A stretch of 64,000 nt of DNA from Phascolomyces articulosus (lineage: Eukaryota; Mucoromycota; Mucoromycetes; Mucorales; Lichtheimiaceae): assembly GCA_025677815.1 (NCBI GenBank), contig JAIXMP010000008.1, positions 558,001-622,000 on the forward strand. Direction: 5' to 3'. The notes beneath the pieces are model-generated. The model did not search any database and was not told the DNA's origin. It saw nothing but the letters and a program-made list of their open reading frames with translations. Numbering within the stretch: position 1 is the stretch's first letter; every line of letters starts with the position of its first letter. Shown one piece after another: positions 49,352 to 63,400 of this stretch. The position numbers were made by a program, and so were the translations under genes.

Positions 49352-50411
49352 ATGACTCGACGAACTAATATCAATAATAGACTCCAGAAACAACTCGTTA
49401 TCATCGGTGACGGAGCGTGTGGTATATATTTATATTATCTTCTTTTATTTTTATTATAATGATATAAGTATCTTATACTGTTCTATTTCTCTTATATAGG
49501 TAAAACGAGTTTACTTATTGTATATTCGCGTGAAATATTCCCGGAAGTTGTAAGTTATTTTTTCACATATAAAAAGTTGCTACCCTATATATATATGAAA
49601 GAAGAAAAACTAAAAGCCGAATAATATTAATAATAAAACAGCATATCCCTACAGTATTTGAAACCTATGTGAAAGAAGTCGAAGTGGATGGGAAACATAT
49701 CGAACTAGCTTTATGGGACACAGCAGGTATATATATTTATACAAAAAATAATAATAATATAGATCGAGAAGATTAAACACAGTTTTTTATTAGGTCAAGA
49801 AACGTTTGATCGACTACGTACCCTTGCATATCCCGATTCCGATGTGATTGTCATTGCTTATTCGATTGGAGAACCTGAAACTTTAGAAAACGTAGTTGAA
49901 AAGGTGAGTTTTTTTTCAATGAATGAATTGTGGGTAAAACTGGAATTGTTATTGTCATTGGGGACTAATATAGATGGATATGGCGTCATATAGTGGGTAC
50001 CTGAAGTGGCACATCATTGTCCTGGATTACCCTATTTGTTGGTTGGATGTAAAAAGGATTTACGAAATGATCCAGCAACAGTCGAAGAGTTACGAAAATC
50101 ACAATTAACTCCAGTATCTTACGGAAGGGTATGTGTTTATGATTACAAAAGGAGATTTGTATATATAGAAAGAGGGAGAACACCATCATTTTGATTCGTA
50201 TGTAAAAATAGATGGGGTGGATAGGATGATTGGGTATTCATTTTTTATTATTATTTATTTATAGGGCCTAAGCGTGGCAAGAGAAATCAGTGCATTGGAT
50301 TATGTTGAATGTTCTGCAAAACTAAACGAAAATATCAACGAAGTGTTTACTGCGGCAATTAGAGCAACACTTGTAAGACGAAAGCGATGGCCTTCCTGCA
50401 AACTCCTTTAA
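49352..50411 (+). CDS. Rho-family small GTPase
   Basis: Six exons (49352-49421, 49500-49549, 49642-49726, 49794-49903, 49994-50128, 50265-50411) give 198 aa. G-box motifs: [13 protein letters not shown] (P-loop 19-26), HIPTVFETY (switch I, Thr44), [13 protein letters not shown] (switch II, 65-77), [10 protein letters not shown] and [10 protein letters not shown]. The insert after CKKDLR is the Rho-specific helix. The C-terminus has a polybasic stretch (RRKRWPS) and ends CKLL, a CaaX-type box for geranylgeranylation, so plasma-membrane location is expected. It belongs to the Rho1/Rho2/Rho4 area of fungal Rho proteins. Compared with Rho1 it has GQETF instead of the usual GQE-D/E-Y, so I do not assign a subfamily. 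A Rho GEF sits 45 kb away in the same window; linkage of function is only an inference. Confidence 0.92.
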
Positions 50412-51696
50412 ATAACCATCCATCATCACCATCTTTGTAATAAACAGCCACGACGCAAACGCACACACACACAAATTGAATGACACCCCAAATCCAAACT
50501 TTATAACTTTTTTTTCACTTTTTATTTTCATATAGCTAGTAATTATGTATGTAGTGTACTCCTTTTAAACACCTCCCTTTCTTCCCCTCTTCTTCACAAA
50601 TATATATATATATATATATACGCAGCAACGCACCATTTCAGAAAATACCCTAATATCTCTTCTATTTTTTTTTTAAAAAAAATCTTTTTCATGGGAAACA
50701 AAAAAAAAAATAGTTCTTTTTTATAATTGTTATTGTTGGCGTAATCATAATCACTGGATGACGCACAAGCCAAAGAAGAAAAAATGGTGTCAAGTGTACA
50801 TATTTGTTTAGAGAGTGTTTTGCTTTTTAAAAATAAAAAATTTACCAGAATAAGGATGCTACTCCTTTGGTGATTGTCAGTTACATTGTACATTACGACA
50901 TGAGCCATTTATGTCTAATTCTACTAGAAACATTAATAAAGTTCTTTTTTTTTGTTGACCTGGTACATTCTGTCTATTTATGGAATTAAAGTTTTTGATC
51001 CAAAGGAACATAAATTGCTTAGAGTATCGGATACTCTCTACCAAACAAACTGATAATGCTTTTCTCATTATTTATATAAGATCATTATTACATGAAAGTG
51101 ATGTGGGAGACATGATTAGTAACATATCATTCGTAACTGTACATCTATCTCGAAAACGCATGGATGCTAATAGTATGGGCCGAGGATTTATTGAGTTCTT
51201 GACAAGCTGAACTTAAAATAGCTCAAGAGGATGGATATGTTGATTTGATCGATTGTAAATTCGAAGACACGTTTACCAATTAGAATTAAACTTTAGTTAT
51301 AATTAATTAAGATATTCTCTTCACAAAGCACCATATACTTATATAATCATTATGAAGCACAAAACCATGATGGTATCAACATATATGGTCGAATGGCTGT
51401 TGATTACCTTCGATCAAACTTTACGTAGCCATAAAATGGTATGATACAAGTATTAGGTTATTTGTGGATCCGGCCATCAAATACAATCCAGCAAAAGAAT
51501 TGCAACACATAATATGAGTAAATATATATTACAGTTGATTTTTGTTTCTAGTGTTATTAGTCCTAAACAATGATGACACAGGATATTGAAAAAATTACAC
51601 TGATCCATTAATGGATTCTAATGCTTCCCATAACTTTATATTTTTAAAAAAACGGGGAAACACTGTAGTACATGTAAAAAAAATGATTACTTCTTT
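50412..51696. other. Intergenic region with a decayed coding-like stretch
   Basis: No intact gene. A (TA)n run is at 50600-50620. Plus-strand 50980-51290 reads in one frame as protein-like text (SDVGDMISNISFVTVHLSRK, then after a stop AELKIAQEDGYVDLIDCKFE). Near 51365 another fragment reads GINIYGRMAVDYLRSNF. Stops interrupt them and no family is recognised. The rest is the 3' flank of Ufd2. Confidence 0.4.
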
Positions 51697-54600
51697 TTAG
51701 AGACTAGTATCCATTGGATCATTATTAGTTTTAGATGCATCGCTGCGCTTCAACTTTTGTTGTGCTTTCCATGCTTCAATTCGTTCCTTCATCTCGGGTG
51801 CTATCATCACAAAACAAAAACACAATAAAAACAATACATGATCAATTATACTTGTTGTTATTACAGTTACTATATTAAACCCGCTTTGTAATGTAAACAT
51901 TCTTTTACCTGGTTCAACCATCTCCATTGTAAGTGGTGCACGACTGAAAGGATCACGTGTATCGCTCAGCAAATGAGCACGAATGGTACTGCGATCCACA
52001 ATTGTACCCGAAGTAGGTAATAAAACAGGATCTTCCATTACACTAGAAAGAATAGGATCTACAAAAAAACAACAACAATCATGTTATTTACACATACCAA
52101 AACAAATCGGGTAGGCGCCACCATTTGCATATATTATATTTCTTTTCCTTCCTTCCATTTCCACCACCAAAAAAAGAAGAAGAAAACTTACCCAAAAATT
52201 CATCTGGAACATCACCTAATTCTTCCTCTTCTTCAACACCACATTGAATAGCTTCTTCAACCTTATTTACAAATGCTTCCAGAGCATGAACATCATCTGC
52301 ATGCTTCAGACGTTGTTTCAACAAAATGGAAGCTGCTTTGGAAAAGTATTCTTTCTTATAAGATCGACCATCACGTGCAACAGCTTCAACAAATGCAGGA
52401 CAATTCAAATGGAGATAAATATCTATGATTTCAGAAAGTAATACACGTGGTTGGAAATGGTATTTTTCCCGGTTCTTGACTTTTAGTTCTTGGCATTTAG
52501 GTCCAACAAGTTGGGCAAGATTATAATCCAACATGGCAGCCAAACGATCTACCACTTCAGACACCATGAATGGTTCAACCACTTCTTTGGTAAGATATTG
52601 AAGCATATGGACTGTTTCATTACCCAAAGCAACATAGGATTGGGCTTGACGTTCCAATGTACGAAGTGTTCCTTCACGTTCTTGTCGTTGTTGCTATTTT
52701 ATAGATACATGTGTGATTTGAGTTACTCTATCCCATTCTACTGATTCAGTCCATCCTAAAAGAAACTTACTGGAGGTTGAGCTTCCCAGGTAGTTGTATC
52801 ATCCATTTCAGTTTGAATTTGGTGAATTTCAGATAATTTGCTTAAACTTTCGTCCAAAAGATAAGTGACATCACTCATAAGCATATTAACAAAACGAGTG
52901 AATAATTCATGGTTCCTAATGTAATTCAAAACAATATAAATAGTTAAAAATACACATGTCATGTTTTTTGTTTCTTTAGAGAAAATAAGCAGAAACACAC
53001 ATACTTGCTCTCTTCTCGAAGCTTAGCACGATGAGATGGATGATTCCAAATTGTTTTCATAATATGACTGATGTTGTATCGAATATTAAACTTGTCATAG
53101 AATTGAGAGCTTGCACCTGTCTGTTCCACCTCTAAAAATGATGTCAGTCTTTGCTATACTTTAAAATAGTCACCTATTATAGTCCAATGCAGTAGCTTAA
53201 TTAAACTTACCAACATAAAAGTTCATCAAGGATGGTACAAGATGATCCAATGAGAGAGGATGAGAATTGAGCATAGGCTCTAATTCACCAGGTATACCTT
53301 TACCAAGAGGATATGTAAAGAAGAAAAGAATCTATTTCGGTATCCCAAAAAAAAAATGAGTCTCCCTGTTTCCATGGCGCAACACTTTTTTTTTCTCAGT
53401 ATAATACTTATAAAATTTACCTCAACAAGTTTTGCTTTCAAGTATGGGTTCTTGATATATTTTGAGTTGCGTAAAAAGGTGATAATAAATGCAACGATTT
53501 CTTCTTGAGAGTTACTACGGAAAGTGGGGGTTTGGTAACAGAATCTATAATAATAGCACACAGATCATTATTTTATTAACATTGTAAAATTTCTTGGAGG
53601 AAAAGAGTTTTTTTTATGAAATCATTAAAGTTTGAATATACATACTTTCCAAGGAAGATAAAGTACTCGACAATATCTTCAATTAGCCATTCTGGTTGCA
53701 TGGCAAATATTTCTGGAATTTCATCAGGCAATGGAAGAGTGACAGATTTCCATGGATGCTGTTTACGAGGATCCACCAGGCGGATCAACCAAGACATTTC
53801 CAAGTTCAAGAAACGCATTGTTTGTGATAAATACTCGGTATCCATAAGCATAGCTTCATAAGCCAATTTGTGCATTGCCATAATATCTAATCGGGCCTAT
53901 TTTTTTTATAAATAATATATCAGACCTGATGTTTTTTTTTAAAAAAAATATACATTCATTTATAAATATTACCTTCATGCGCTTCATAAGAAAATCTTGC
54001 ATTGGCATCTAAAATAAATATGTGGATATAAGCGTATATACAATACAAAGAAACAAGCGGAAAAATGTATATTCTTTTGATCCACTCGCTGTATCCTATC
54101 AAATCACTTACAGCTGAACCTCCCATACGAGCCATATCTTGCTCCATACGCTCCGTTTGACGTTTTAATTCCGAGTATTCTCGTTTAAATTCATTGTAAT
54201 TGACACAAGATCGGATTGGACCATAATGTATAAAAGAAATTGTAAGGAAAAATACTTCGGTAATAAAGTTGTGTTCTATATATATGATAATTCAATGTAA
54301 AACGAAACTCAGTTAGTTACTAAACTTCATGCTCAACATTGACATTTCAAAGCGCACAAGTACCATTTTGTGGTCGTGAATCACCATAATATTCATCAGA
54401 TTGTTCTGTTGTTCCACTGATCTTTGTATCTTCCTTTACATCAATACGTCGACTTGTTTGAAAGTAAGTTGGGTCAATTTTATCAATCTAGTATACAGCA
54501 TGTCCCCCAAAAAAAATGTTAGCACGTGCACAACCATCCTATCTTGTAAATATTTACCTTGGAGGCTTTTACATCCATAAAGGGATTACACAATTCTAGT

Positions 54601-56383
54601 AATATGGCAGCAATGTTATGCATAAAACCTTCACTTGCTACTGTTTGAGGATCCACTTGTATTTGAGCACGCTTTACATTAAGTCGTAAGATATGAGCAA
54701 AATAAGCAAGAACCGATTCCCGTGCAACTGGATTAGATCGTATAATGCTGTTGATAATACCAAACATCGTTCTCTATGTATTCGCAGTAATAAAGAATAA
54801 AAAAAATAGAATCACCCAATTAGTGTTTTATGACCTAACTCTAAACTTGTTCCTTGTTTTTTTTCTTCGGACTTTACTTGAATATTGTGCACTGTGCCTC
54901 GTAAACCGTTCATGCAAGATTCCAAGTCCGCTGAATAACGCTGTTCTGCATTTTGGAAGAAGTTCTCGGCAACCTTTGGCTATATCATATATAAAGACTC
55001 GTATTTAGCTTCTTTCAAATCCCCAATCTTCATAATGATAACAATTATATAAAGTATTTCATTCACTTACTGCACTATCGGGATAAGCGGTCAATCGAAG
55101 GAAAGGGCCTAACAGTGAAATTTCTTCAATGTTTTTAGCTGTTGCATTGGATGGATCAAATTCTGGCAAAGTTGTAATCTAAGGAAGGGAAATCTTTAAT
55201 AACAATACTTGCAGGGACCATACTTAATCTTAATATCACCTCTCATACCCTATTCTTCCTCATATTAATATTAACTTACCATTGATGCAATTGCTTTATT
55301 TTCACACAAGAAAGTCAAAGTCTATAATAATTGTATGACTTTTTTAATTCTTTTCGTTCCCATGAGTATATAATTAAAAGAAGAATACTGTAATATACCT
55401 GTAAATGACGTTTATAATCACCAAGAATGTCTATAGTTCGTAGTTGTTGTGATATAATTGTAATAGCTGATCCAAGAATCTAATAAAAGTTATTATCAAT
55501 AGACAGATGAGTTGATAAAGCAACATACAAAGAACATAACAACATTTAAACTAAGTAATCCGCAATTGATACAAACCATATCAAGTCCATCATCAGCGAA
55601 GCGCGTAACTAATTCATTTAGATATTCTGTAGGCAATCCTTGCGTACTATCAGGTTCAGCCAACAAGCGTGGAACAAGTTGCTCAGCCCCTAAGGAAGCG
55701 CCACTAAAAGTTTTAAATTATAAAATATACATGTCAGCAAAAGTTAACTTTGTGCAGTATATCATTTTAGCTATTTATATCTCATTACTTTTCTAACTGA
55801 GGAAACATGTCTGGCATTTGAACGAGTAAACCAGAATATGAAATCAGCAACCCTTTGACGGAATCCAACACACTAAGTCGTTTATCTAATGCCGCTTGTT
55901 CCAAATTCTAACAAAATGAAAAATAAACCCCACACATAAAATAGATCTAGTTATTACTTGGTTTTCAATATATGATTTTTCTCTTTATCATAGAAAAAAA
56001 CAGGAGAATCAACATACTCTGCTTCTTGTCAATGTATTTCGCTTGATTTCATGTGCTCGTTTCCAGCAAGCTAAGAGATAATCAAAACCCAAAACCTTCA
56101 GATCACTTCGTACATCCTCTGGATATTCATCATTCGATTCATTTGGATCAATTGACAATCTTGCAACCAAAATACGATCCAACAATTCTTGACTCAAGCG
56201 AAATGGTTGGGATGCTATACATATATTTTATATTCTCCATTAATATTCTACAGTTACCTATACCACATCCAAAAAAAAACAGAGCCCTTGTTTTTTTATA
56301 TACCATTCTCCTCCTCCAGTTCTGAAACCAATCCATGTAAATAAACACATCGTCCTTGCTTATAAACCGTCTCTAACTATATA

Positions 56384-56414
<31 letters not shown>

Positions 56415-57089
56415 GAGTGTAACAACCGTTAGTCTTGATATTCTATTCATCCTGGATCCTTTGTGTATAAGCGATAATGTGATATAACTTACATTCAACG
56501 TAACTTGAAGAATACGAGACAACACTTCATTTTGCCAATCTTCAAAACTTTTGGCTGGTGCTACTCTTTGTTGCGGTGGTTGTGGTTGTAATGGCGATGA
56601 CTTTGTAGAAGATGTTGAAGAAGGAGTTGTTGATTGCGTCATTGTCTAAATAATCAAGATCCGGTCAAATATTAGAATCAAACGCGAGTTATCTATAAAA
56701 CGCGCACTCAAATGACAAATCAAATTCCTCTCCTCCACCATGTTCTATAATTTATTCATATACCTCTTTAGTAATCGGTTGTTTTGCAGGAATAGCCTTT
56801 GGTTGTTGTAATGGAGAAGTTTGAGATGCTATTGCTGGTGAAGGACTATTGCTACCGCTATTGGCAGCAGCAGCAGCTTGTTGCTCCTGTTGTAGTCTTT
56901 TCTGTTCTTCGGCCTGTTGCTGTAACTTTGCGAGGCGCTTGAGACGAATCTATTTCATGAATTTGAAATAAAAAAAGAAAAAATCCGTTATGTTGTTAAA
57001 AATTGTGAATTATGGGCTGGATCAGATTAGGAAGAGATATATTGCAATTTTATGATTATTACTTTATCAGCATCCGATGGTTCAGACAT
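51697..57089 (-). CDS. UFD2: Ubiquitin chain elongation factor E4, Ufd2
   Basis: Twenty-three exons read in frame to 1092 aa: 57089-57063, 56949-56764, 56645-56493, 56376-56304, 56214-56018, 55907-55789, 55703-55577, 55479-55399, 55321-55280, 55178-55071, 54979-54878, 54773-54558, 54487-54364, 54275-54112, 54008-53973, 53896-53646, 53544-53421, 53331-53211, 53131-53005, 52915-52771, 52693-52192, 52058-51909 and 51800-51697. The start reads MSEPSDADKIRLKRLAKLQ. The Ufd2 core begins with SFEDWQNEVLSRILQVTLN and includes LLGPFLRL, RTMFGIINSIIRSNP, NFITEVFFLTISFIHYG and NHELFTRFVNMLMSDVTYLL. The U-box (DPILSSVMEDPVLLPTSGTI) is at about 1009-1058. Ufd2 extends ubiquitin chains on substrates held by Cdc48 for proteasomal degradation. 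An acidic Ala/Gln-rich segment near residues 30-75 is disordered. Compared with yeast (961 residues) the extra length is mostly N-terminal. Confidence 0.94.
56378..56414. repeat. (TA)n-(TATG)n compound microsatellite in a Ufd2 intron
   Basis: TA units pass into TATG/ATGT units inside the intron between the third and fourth exons of Ufd2, close to its acceptor on the minus strand. Confidence 0.85.
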
Positions 57090-57385
57090 AGTTTAAAAGG
57101 AATTATAAGAAGAGAAAAAGAAAAGCAAAAAAGAAACCAAGTTAGACTGCGGGAGTACGTGTGTCGTGTGTCCCTGCTTTCGACACGCACTATTCAAGCA
57201 TAAAACTCCTCCGATCTTTCTCGCTGATCCCACTAGAAATTAAGTACTATCGAATTGAACATGTAATAGTAAAAGCAAGAATCAAATACACACCAACATA
57301 ATTGGATGCATATCTATCATCAAATATAGTATATTTATAGTATGGATAAAAGAAATGTACATAGTTGTAATACAGTCAATATTAA

Positions 57386-60300
57386 TTAAATATTCAACCA
57401 TCCTGCGTTCCATTTTTTGACCAATTTTTTGGCTTCATCAACATGTCCAGTTTCTACCAAAATCATCGTGACACCTCGAATCGCTGATTCCAGGGCACCA
57501 CTTAACCAGGCATGTTTGATATCTGTTTGCTCGCCAATAAACACAAGTCCATTGGCATGTTCAAAATAGGCAGGGAAAAATAATTTGGCTTGTCCACCAA
57601 CAGGTTGAGCTCCTGCTCCTGATTGATATTCATCCAAAATCCAGCATTTTCGGTAATAGTTGCCAGTATATTGTTCCTTGACAAGATTTTCTCCATGAAG
57701 TTCCATGACATCCTCGAGTACTCGAGTAACGTGTTGTTGTTCCGTCATGGTTGCGAATCGAAGTCCTCCATCCATGGCAGCATAACTTGCCAACATTACA
57801 CCTGGGCCATCACTGCCAAGATTATTGCTTGGATAGCAGAGAGTTTCTACTTTGAGATCAATCATATCGCAACCACCCATTATGGGTTCATCGTATTTTT
57901 CCCAGAATCGTGTCTTAAACTATCCATGGTGATGGTAATAATTATTAGGACATCTTCGATCATCAAGAAATAATTGCACCTCTTCACTCTAATTTGTATT
58001 ATTATGCTTTGGAATCTTTGGTATCCATTTTTAAGTTTACCTCTAGTGCAACTTTACATGCTTGACCATAATTTAAATTATTGATCGCTCTTCGTAGCAT
58101 ATGTGGCATTTCTATCATTATTCCGAAAAGAAGAATAAATATAAAGAAATGATGTGACGGAGGCGTTCAATAACACCCAACATTTCCAATGATAAACACA
58201 TAATCTAAAAAAAATAGAATAATTACCTTTTGGTAGATGCCAGTTTCGTGCGACTGGGAAAGGCGCGGTTGAAATAACTTTATCAAATACCTTTTTATGG
58301 TACTCTGCATAGATGTCTGCTTTTTCTTTCCATTGTACAGAAATTTTACCATCGTCTTCATAAGCAAGTTTACTTACTGGAGTATTATATGTCACCCTTT
58401 GACCCACGAGCGGTCGAAATGCTTCTATGATACGATTCATACCACCCTGTATGGTTTTCCACTCAATACTCGGATCTGTCAGAAAGGTATGGTACATAAA
58501 AGAGAACGTATCGATATTAATACTACCAAGTACATAATCAGTTGCATTGAGAGTAATTCCCTTTTTATTATGAAGCCATCCCCATAATGACCAATCATCG
58601 TAGCCTTCGTCCAATGCTTCCTGTATTATTATTTGTGGGAAGACATCCATAATAAGACATTTACACAGGTTAGTTAATATTATAAGCGCTGAAGATAATA
58701 TATACCAAAGGGGGAAAACCAAAAACCATCTCAAACTATAATATATAGATGTAATATACAGTATGCTAGGCTCTTTAATTTTAATAGTTCATACTAACCT
58801 TATGAGCAGCATAAAGATCTCGGCTCATAGCTATTTTCCAATAATCTTTTTGAAAATCGCTTGTAGCATTGGTAACTTCTTGAAGTAAATCCATTGGTTC
58901 TCCAGAAAAAAACAACTGATTATTGATCATTGCATCTTGAACGGTTGGTATTTTTCCATTGGATAAACGATAACCATTTTTGTACACCAAATTACTATAA
59001 AGTTATATATAAGATGTTATATCCATACAATTAATATACCATTATTTATAAATATATGTTGATTAAATGAATCATAAAAAGAAGAAAAAAACATACTTTG
59101 GCATTGTCTGAATCCATGGAATAAATTCTACTTTTAAATCATTGGAATCCTTGTTATACTCGTTAAGCTCTTCCAAAACTTGGAAAAGTACATCATGATC
59201 GGTAATTGGTAAGGTTGTATTGTTGTATTTCCAGCTGATAGGAACGCGCATTGGGCCCATCTCTTGATATGCTGTTTGTTCTGAATTAAAGTATACGGTC
59301 TTAATTCGACTATTTTTATAATTAAAAAAAGTAAAAATGCATTAGAATATAATAACGTATTTCCTGCTATTTCCTGCATGATCCCATAATAATATCTATT
59401 CTCATTACATAAATACATACCCTCCCATACGATTGGTTGCCTCAATGATTTCGTAGTTGTGGAAACCTGCTTGATCTAACAAATATCCACTAAATATACC
59501 AGAAATACCTGCACCAATGATACCAATTTCTATTGGGTATTTTGGTATATTTTAAAGTTACTTTAGCATTTGGCGTTGTTTTGTGTTATTGTTTTGATTT
59601 ACTCGTCTGCATAACAGCCAAAAATGATGCATTTTCTTGTTTTCGCTGAAGTTTTCCAAAAATTCAAACAAAAACACAAATCAACTTACTCTTATCCTTG
59701 CCATCTGCAGCAACAACAGTGGCAACATTGTTATCATGTTTGGATAAAATATGTTCTTTAAAATATTTGATGGCGTCAAAAAATATTTCGTTCGAAAAAC
59801 CTCGCTTTGACAGTCGCTTAGGTTGGACACAGTAGGGTTTACTTGATACAAGTACCATCATCATACCATCAGCAGCATTAAATATTGGATTGCTCGTATC
59901 TTGCAGAGTCATCTTGTTGTTGCTATCTATTGTTGCATAAATACATCCTTCCTCTACATCTGTGTTTTGCCCCTGAGGATTAGATGATAACGATAAATCT
60001 GCCGAAGAAGGCACAGCCCAAGCAAATTTAGATGGCTGATAGGTATCAGATACTTGGGTAGTTCCAATAATGTGGTGGTGTTTCAATGATTCCAAGGATA
60101 TAAATAGCTGATCACCTTGTCGTATTTGATTATTGCACGACCCAAAAGATAAGGTCATTTTTTGTTCCTGGGTAATTTTGAACGATGCCAAGGAGCCATA
60201 ATCAAGATAAATGTTGATCAAAGATCCAGCTTCCAAACTATCATCTGAGATATAAATTTCGGGCAACAGTGCCGGTGGTGTTAATGGCAACGACGAAGTA

Positions 60301-60413
60301 TCGTCATCATGACGAGTAATAGATGCTGCTCTTACTGCTGCTGAGTGTTGAGACGATATTAAAAGTAGACATGTTGTTACTATTGACAACAACAGTGTTG
60401 ATAAATTTGTCAT
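57386..60413 (-). CDS. Secreted FAD-dependent amine/L-amino-acid oxidase with long N-terminal extension
   Basis: Exons are 60413-59690, 59529-59421, 59309-59097, 58994-58799, 58620-58227, 58111-58041 and 57919-57386, giving 746 aa. Residues 1-26 form a signal peptide (MTNLSTLLLSIVTTCLLLIS). Residues about 27-235 match nothing I recognise. They are followed by the FAD domain from about 242, with KIGIIGAGISGIFSGYL (GxGxxG) and EIIEATNRMGGR. Next come EMGPMRVP (the amine-oxidase substrate-side motif) and the C-terminal FIGEQTDIKHAWLSGALESA. This pattern is that of flavin monoamine/L-amino-acid oxidases, which oxidise amino acids or amines with release of H2O2 and ammonia. A dibasic LSKR at 201-204 precedes GFSNEIFF, a possible Kex2 site. 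The ATG at 60413 is preferred over the in-frame ATG at 60476, because a TATA box sits only 6 bases before the latter. Exact substrate unknown. Confidence 0.86.
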
Positions 60414-60481
60414 AAGTGTAACGAGTTTTATCAATGCTATATTTTGAAAGAGAGTCGCAAGGCAACGTTTATGCAAGTATA

Positions 60482-60489
60482 TTTATATA
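60482..60489 (-). promoter_or_regulatory. TATA box of the amine oxidase gene
   Basis: The minus strand reads TATATAAA at 60489-60482. It is 6 bases before an upstream in-frame ATG (60476) and about 70 before the ATG at 60413. Transcription normally begins some tens of bases past a TATA box, so the mRNA would start after the first ATG. This decides the annotated start. Confidence 0.5.
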
Positions 60490-63400
60490 GAGACAATAGT
60501 GAAGGAGAAGGAAAAAAAGAAAAAGGAATACTCTGTAGATTTTTTGACTCCTTTATAAATCTTTCCTTTCACATTTTAAAGTTGATGTATAAACGTGTTA
60601 TTTTCACAACGGAGTAAGACAAGAAAAAGAAAAGATTACGCAATGTTTTGCACCAAACCATTAATATATAGTAATATTACGTATTGTTGTATTACTAATC
60701 AGCCAAGAGCTTATTTGTACCATGAATTTTAGTTTGTTTGTAAAAATCCAATGGTAAAGAAGTTGTTATACATAGAGTATCACAAAAATACAGATTTTAT
60801 GTCAAATCCACCGTTCATACCATAACCCGAATGTAATAATATGACGCAATATTACGTGCTCCAATTAAGATTCATAGTTATTTGGAAGTCTCCATTGTAA
60901 CATACGTGATAATAATAACTACAAAGTGTGAAGTAAAAACTGTGGGGTCGGTCAAACCAATTCAGAGTTACAAAATGCAACTTCGGTGAAATAAAAAAAG
61001 CGAGCGAATGGGAGCACGGTTAAGTAAATACAAAGTACGCTTGCAATTTCAAGTGAAGTTGAAGGAAAAGCTGACGTGCAACTTCTACACCTTCTGAGCC
61101 AATAAAAATCATTTTGAAACTTGCATTTTGTAGCTTCGAGTTGACTTGACCCACCTCTATGGCTTTGTTTTCTGATAGACTGACCTGATAAGCAATGTGA
61201 AACTTCTTTTTTAAAAAATAAACAAGCATGCTTGACTGCAGATTTTAATGGGCTACTTGAAAATTCAAAAAAAAAAAAAACGCCATCTACAAAGAATTAT
61301 GATAATCCTTTCTCAAATAAATATTAAACGTTCTTTATGATCGTGATCAACATATTAAATTTTTACTAATTGACATGATAAACTTCAAAATGCTATATAC
61401 TATTATTTTCCTTTCCTTTCCTTTCCGATGTGGACACAACCATCCTTTACCATCAATTGATATGATGTTGCATAAATATTTTTTTTACTCTTTTGATATG
61501 GATAAATTGGCTGATAAACGTTCATATTTATACAGAAACTTTGTTTTAATATTAGACATATTATCAAGTTCAAAGCAAATGTAGAAATGACATGTATATA
61601 GCAATCAAACTATGAAAGAAAATCGCATCTGTATCCATTTTCTGTACGTATGTTTTTTTTATGGTGATCAATATACTCCATACGGCTTTTAAAAAATACA
61701 CTAATAAGGAGTAACTGCTTAGAGATACATAGTACCTATACAACATCGCATGAATTAAGTCACTATACACGAGACACCATTCGAATCGCAAAAAAAAAAA
61801 AATACTATGGATATGTACAAGTAACCACTATTCTTTTCAAGGATAAAAATCTGTGATATCCAACTGCACCGTATATTAAAATCGCGTGTTGGTTCAACCA
61901 ACGCGTTTAGATTCTGCTTATACTATTCAGGATGAATATGTCTCGTGTCACTAAAAAATAACATCAGACCCTCTAAGAGGCTATATTGGATATATTGGAT
62001 AAATAGAGCACAGCTGCTGATCATGGTCAACTTTGTTTGACATCTTTTTCCTAAAAAAAAAAAACAATTATTCCACTTTTTTCTGATTATCTGCCGGTTC
62101 ACATTTTCCACACTTAAAATTGCCATGAGCTCTTAATTATTAATTAATTAATTGAAGCTGTTGAATGAAAGCCTATAATGAGCAACAATAAATGCATATC
62201 CTGAACCTTTTCACTGCTTATTTTTCACTCCCATTTGATGCTAGTCTACTCCTGAAGAACCATCTCAACATTTATCCAACAAAGGAAACACACAAAATGA
62301 TTTCCTTTCTCAACTCCTCCCTCATATTATTTTTTTTTTCTTATTTTTACACTTGCATTATAACTTACATTATCCACAATAGCTTAGCTTTTTTTCTTCT
62401 AAAGGGGTCTTTTTTAGTTGATGCAACAACATTTATATATTTTTACCTCAAAGTATTGTTGCAAGGAAGCGACCATATGCCTATAAGCACAGGTCTATTT
62501 AGTCTTCCACATTAATTATTATAAATTATAATATTATAATGCGAATTTTCCAAAAGTTTGGAATTTTTTGTTAGGCAGTACATTCTTTCAACAAAATCTC
62601 TTCCAATTTTGGATTGCAGAGAAATTAATCAGTTTCATACAGTGCCATCATTTAAAATGAAAGTTTTAACAGCATTATAGTATACAGGAGGAAGATATAG
62701 TTTCTAACTGGAGATGAACTCTTAACCCATCAGTGAATTTGAATATTAGGAGTTACTAGGCTATTATACCTAAAGGATCGAAGAAACAATAAAAACAAAC
62801 TAGGGACCTACCAATAAAGACAAGGCGAAATGAAGAGAGTAAACTTAGCGCATATGATGGATATTGCCATCGAATGTGTTACTGTGTTCTGTTCTCAGAG
62901 GATTTCGGAAAGGGCAAAGCATCAGAAGAAGCAACCACGGCCCATTTCCATACCAGAAATACAAAATGTCGGTCGAGGTTGACCCTTCGCTCTCGCCCTG
63001 CTGCAATAGCGATTGTCGTCCTATTCATGCCGAGTTTTGCCACACATATAAAGCTATGTTTGATGAGCTGGAATCAGATAACCAAGATACCGTTGTTGCA
63101 TCCTCTCGCCTCTTATACAAATTTGGTGGGAATTCTACACAAAAAAAAGTTATCATCAACTAAACAAAAACGGTTGCATCAATTACCGTCATTCATTTTC
63201 ACTACTCCTAATTGTAATCTCTTTAATAAAATGTACATATCAGATCATTTTATTTGAGGCATTAATTATAAACCTGTGGTCTGAGACGTCCATAGCGATT
63301 CGTCAATTGCCATCACCCGATCAGCTTACTTATGACCGGATCAACTCAATATCGCTTCGTAATTTATCAGCGTGGCAAGATCAAGAAAAGCGATGATTCT

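Noticed and set aside
60414..60476. Upstream in-frame ATG adding 21 residues to the amine oxidase
   Set aside because: A TATA box only 6 bases ahead makes it unlikely to be in the mRNA, and the downstream ATG starts a cleaner signal peptide.
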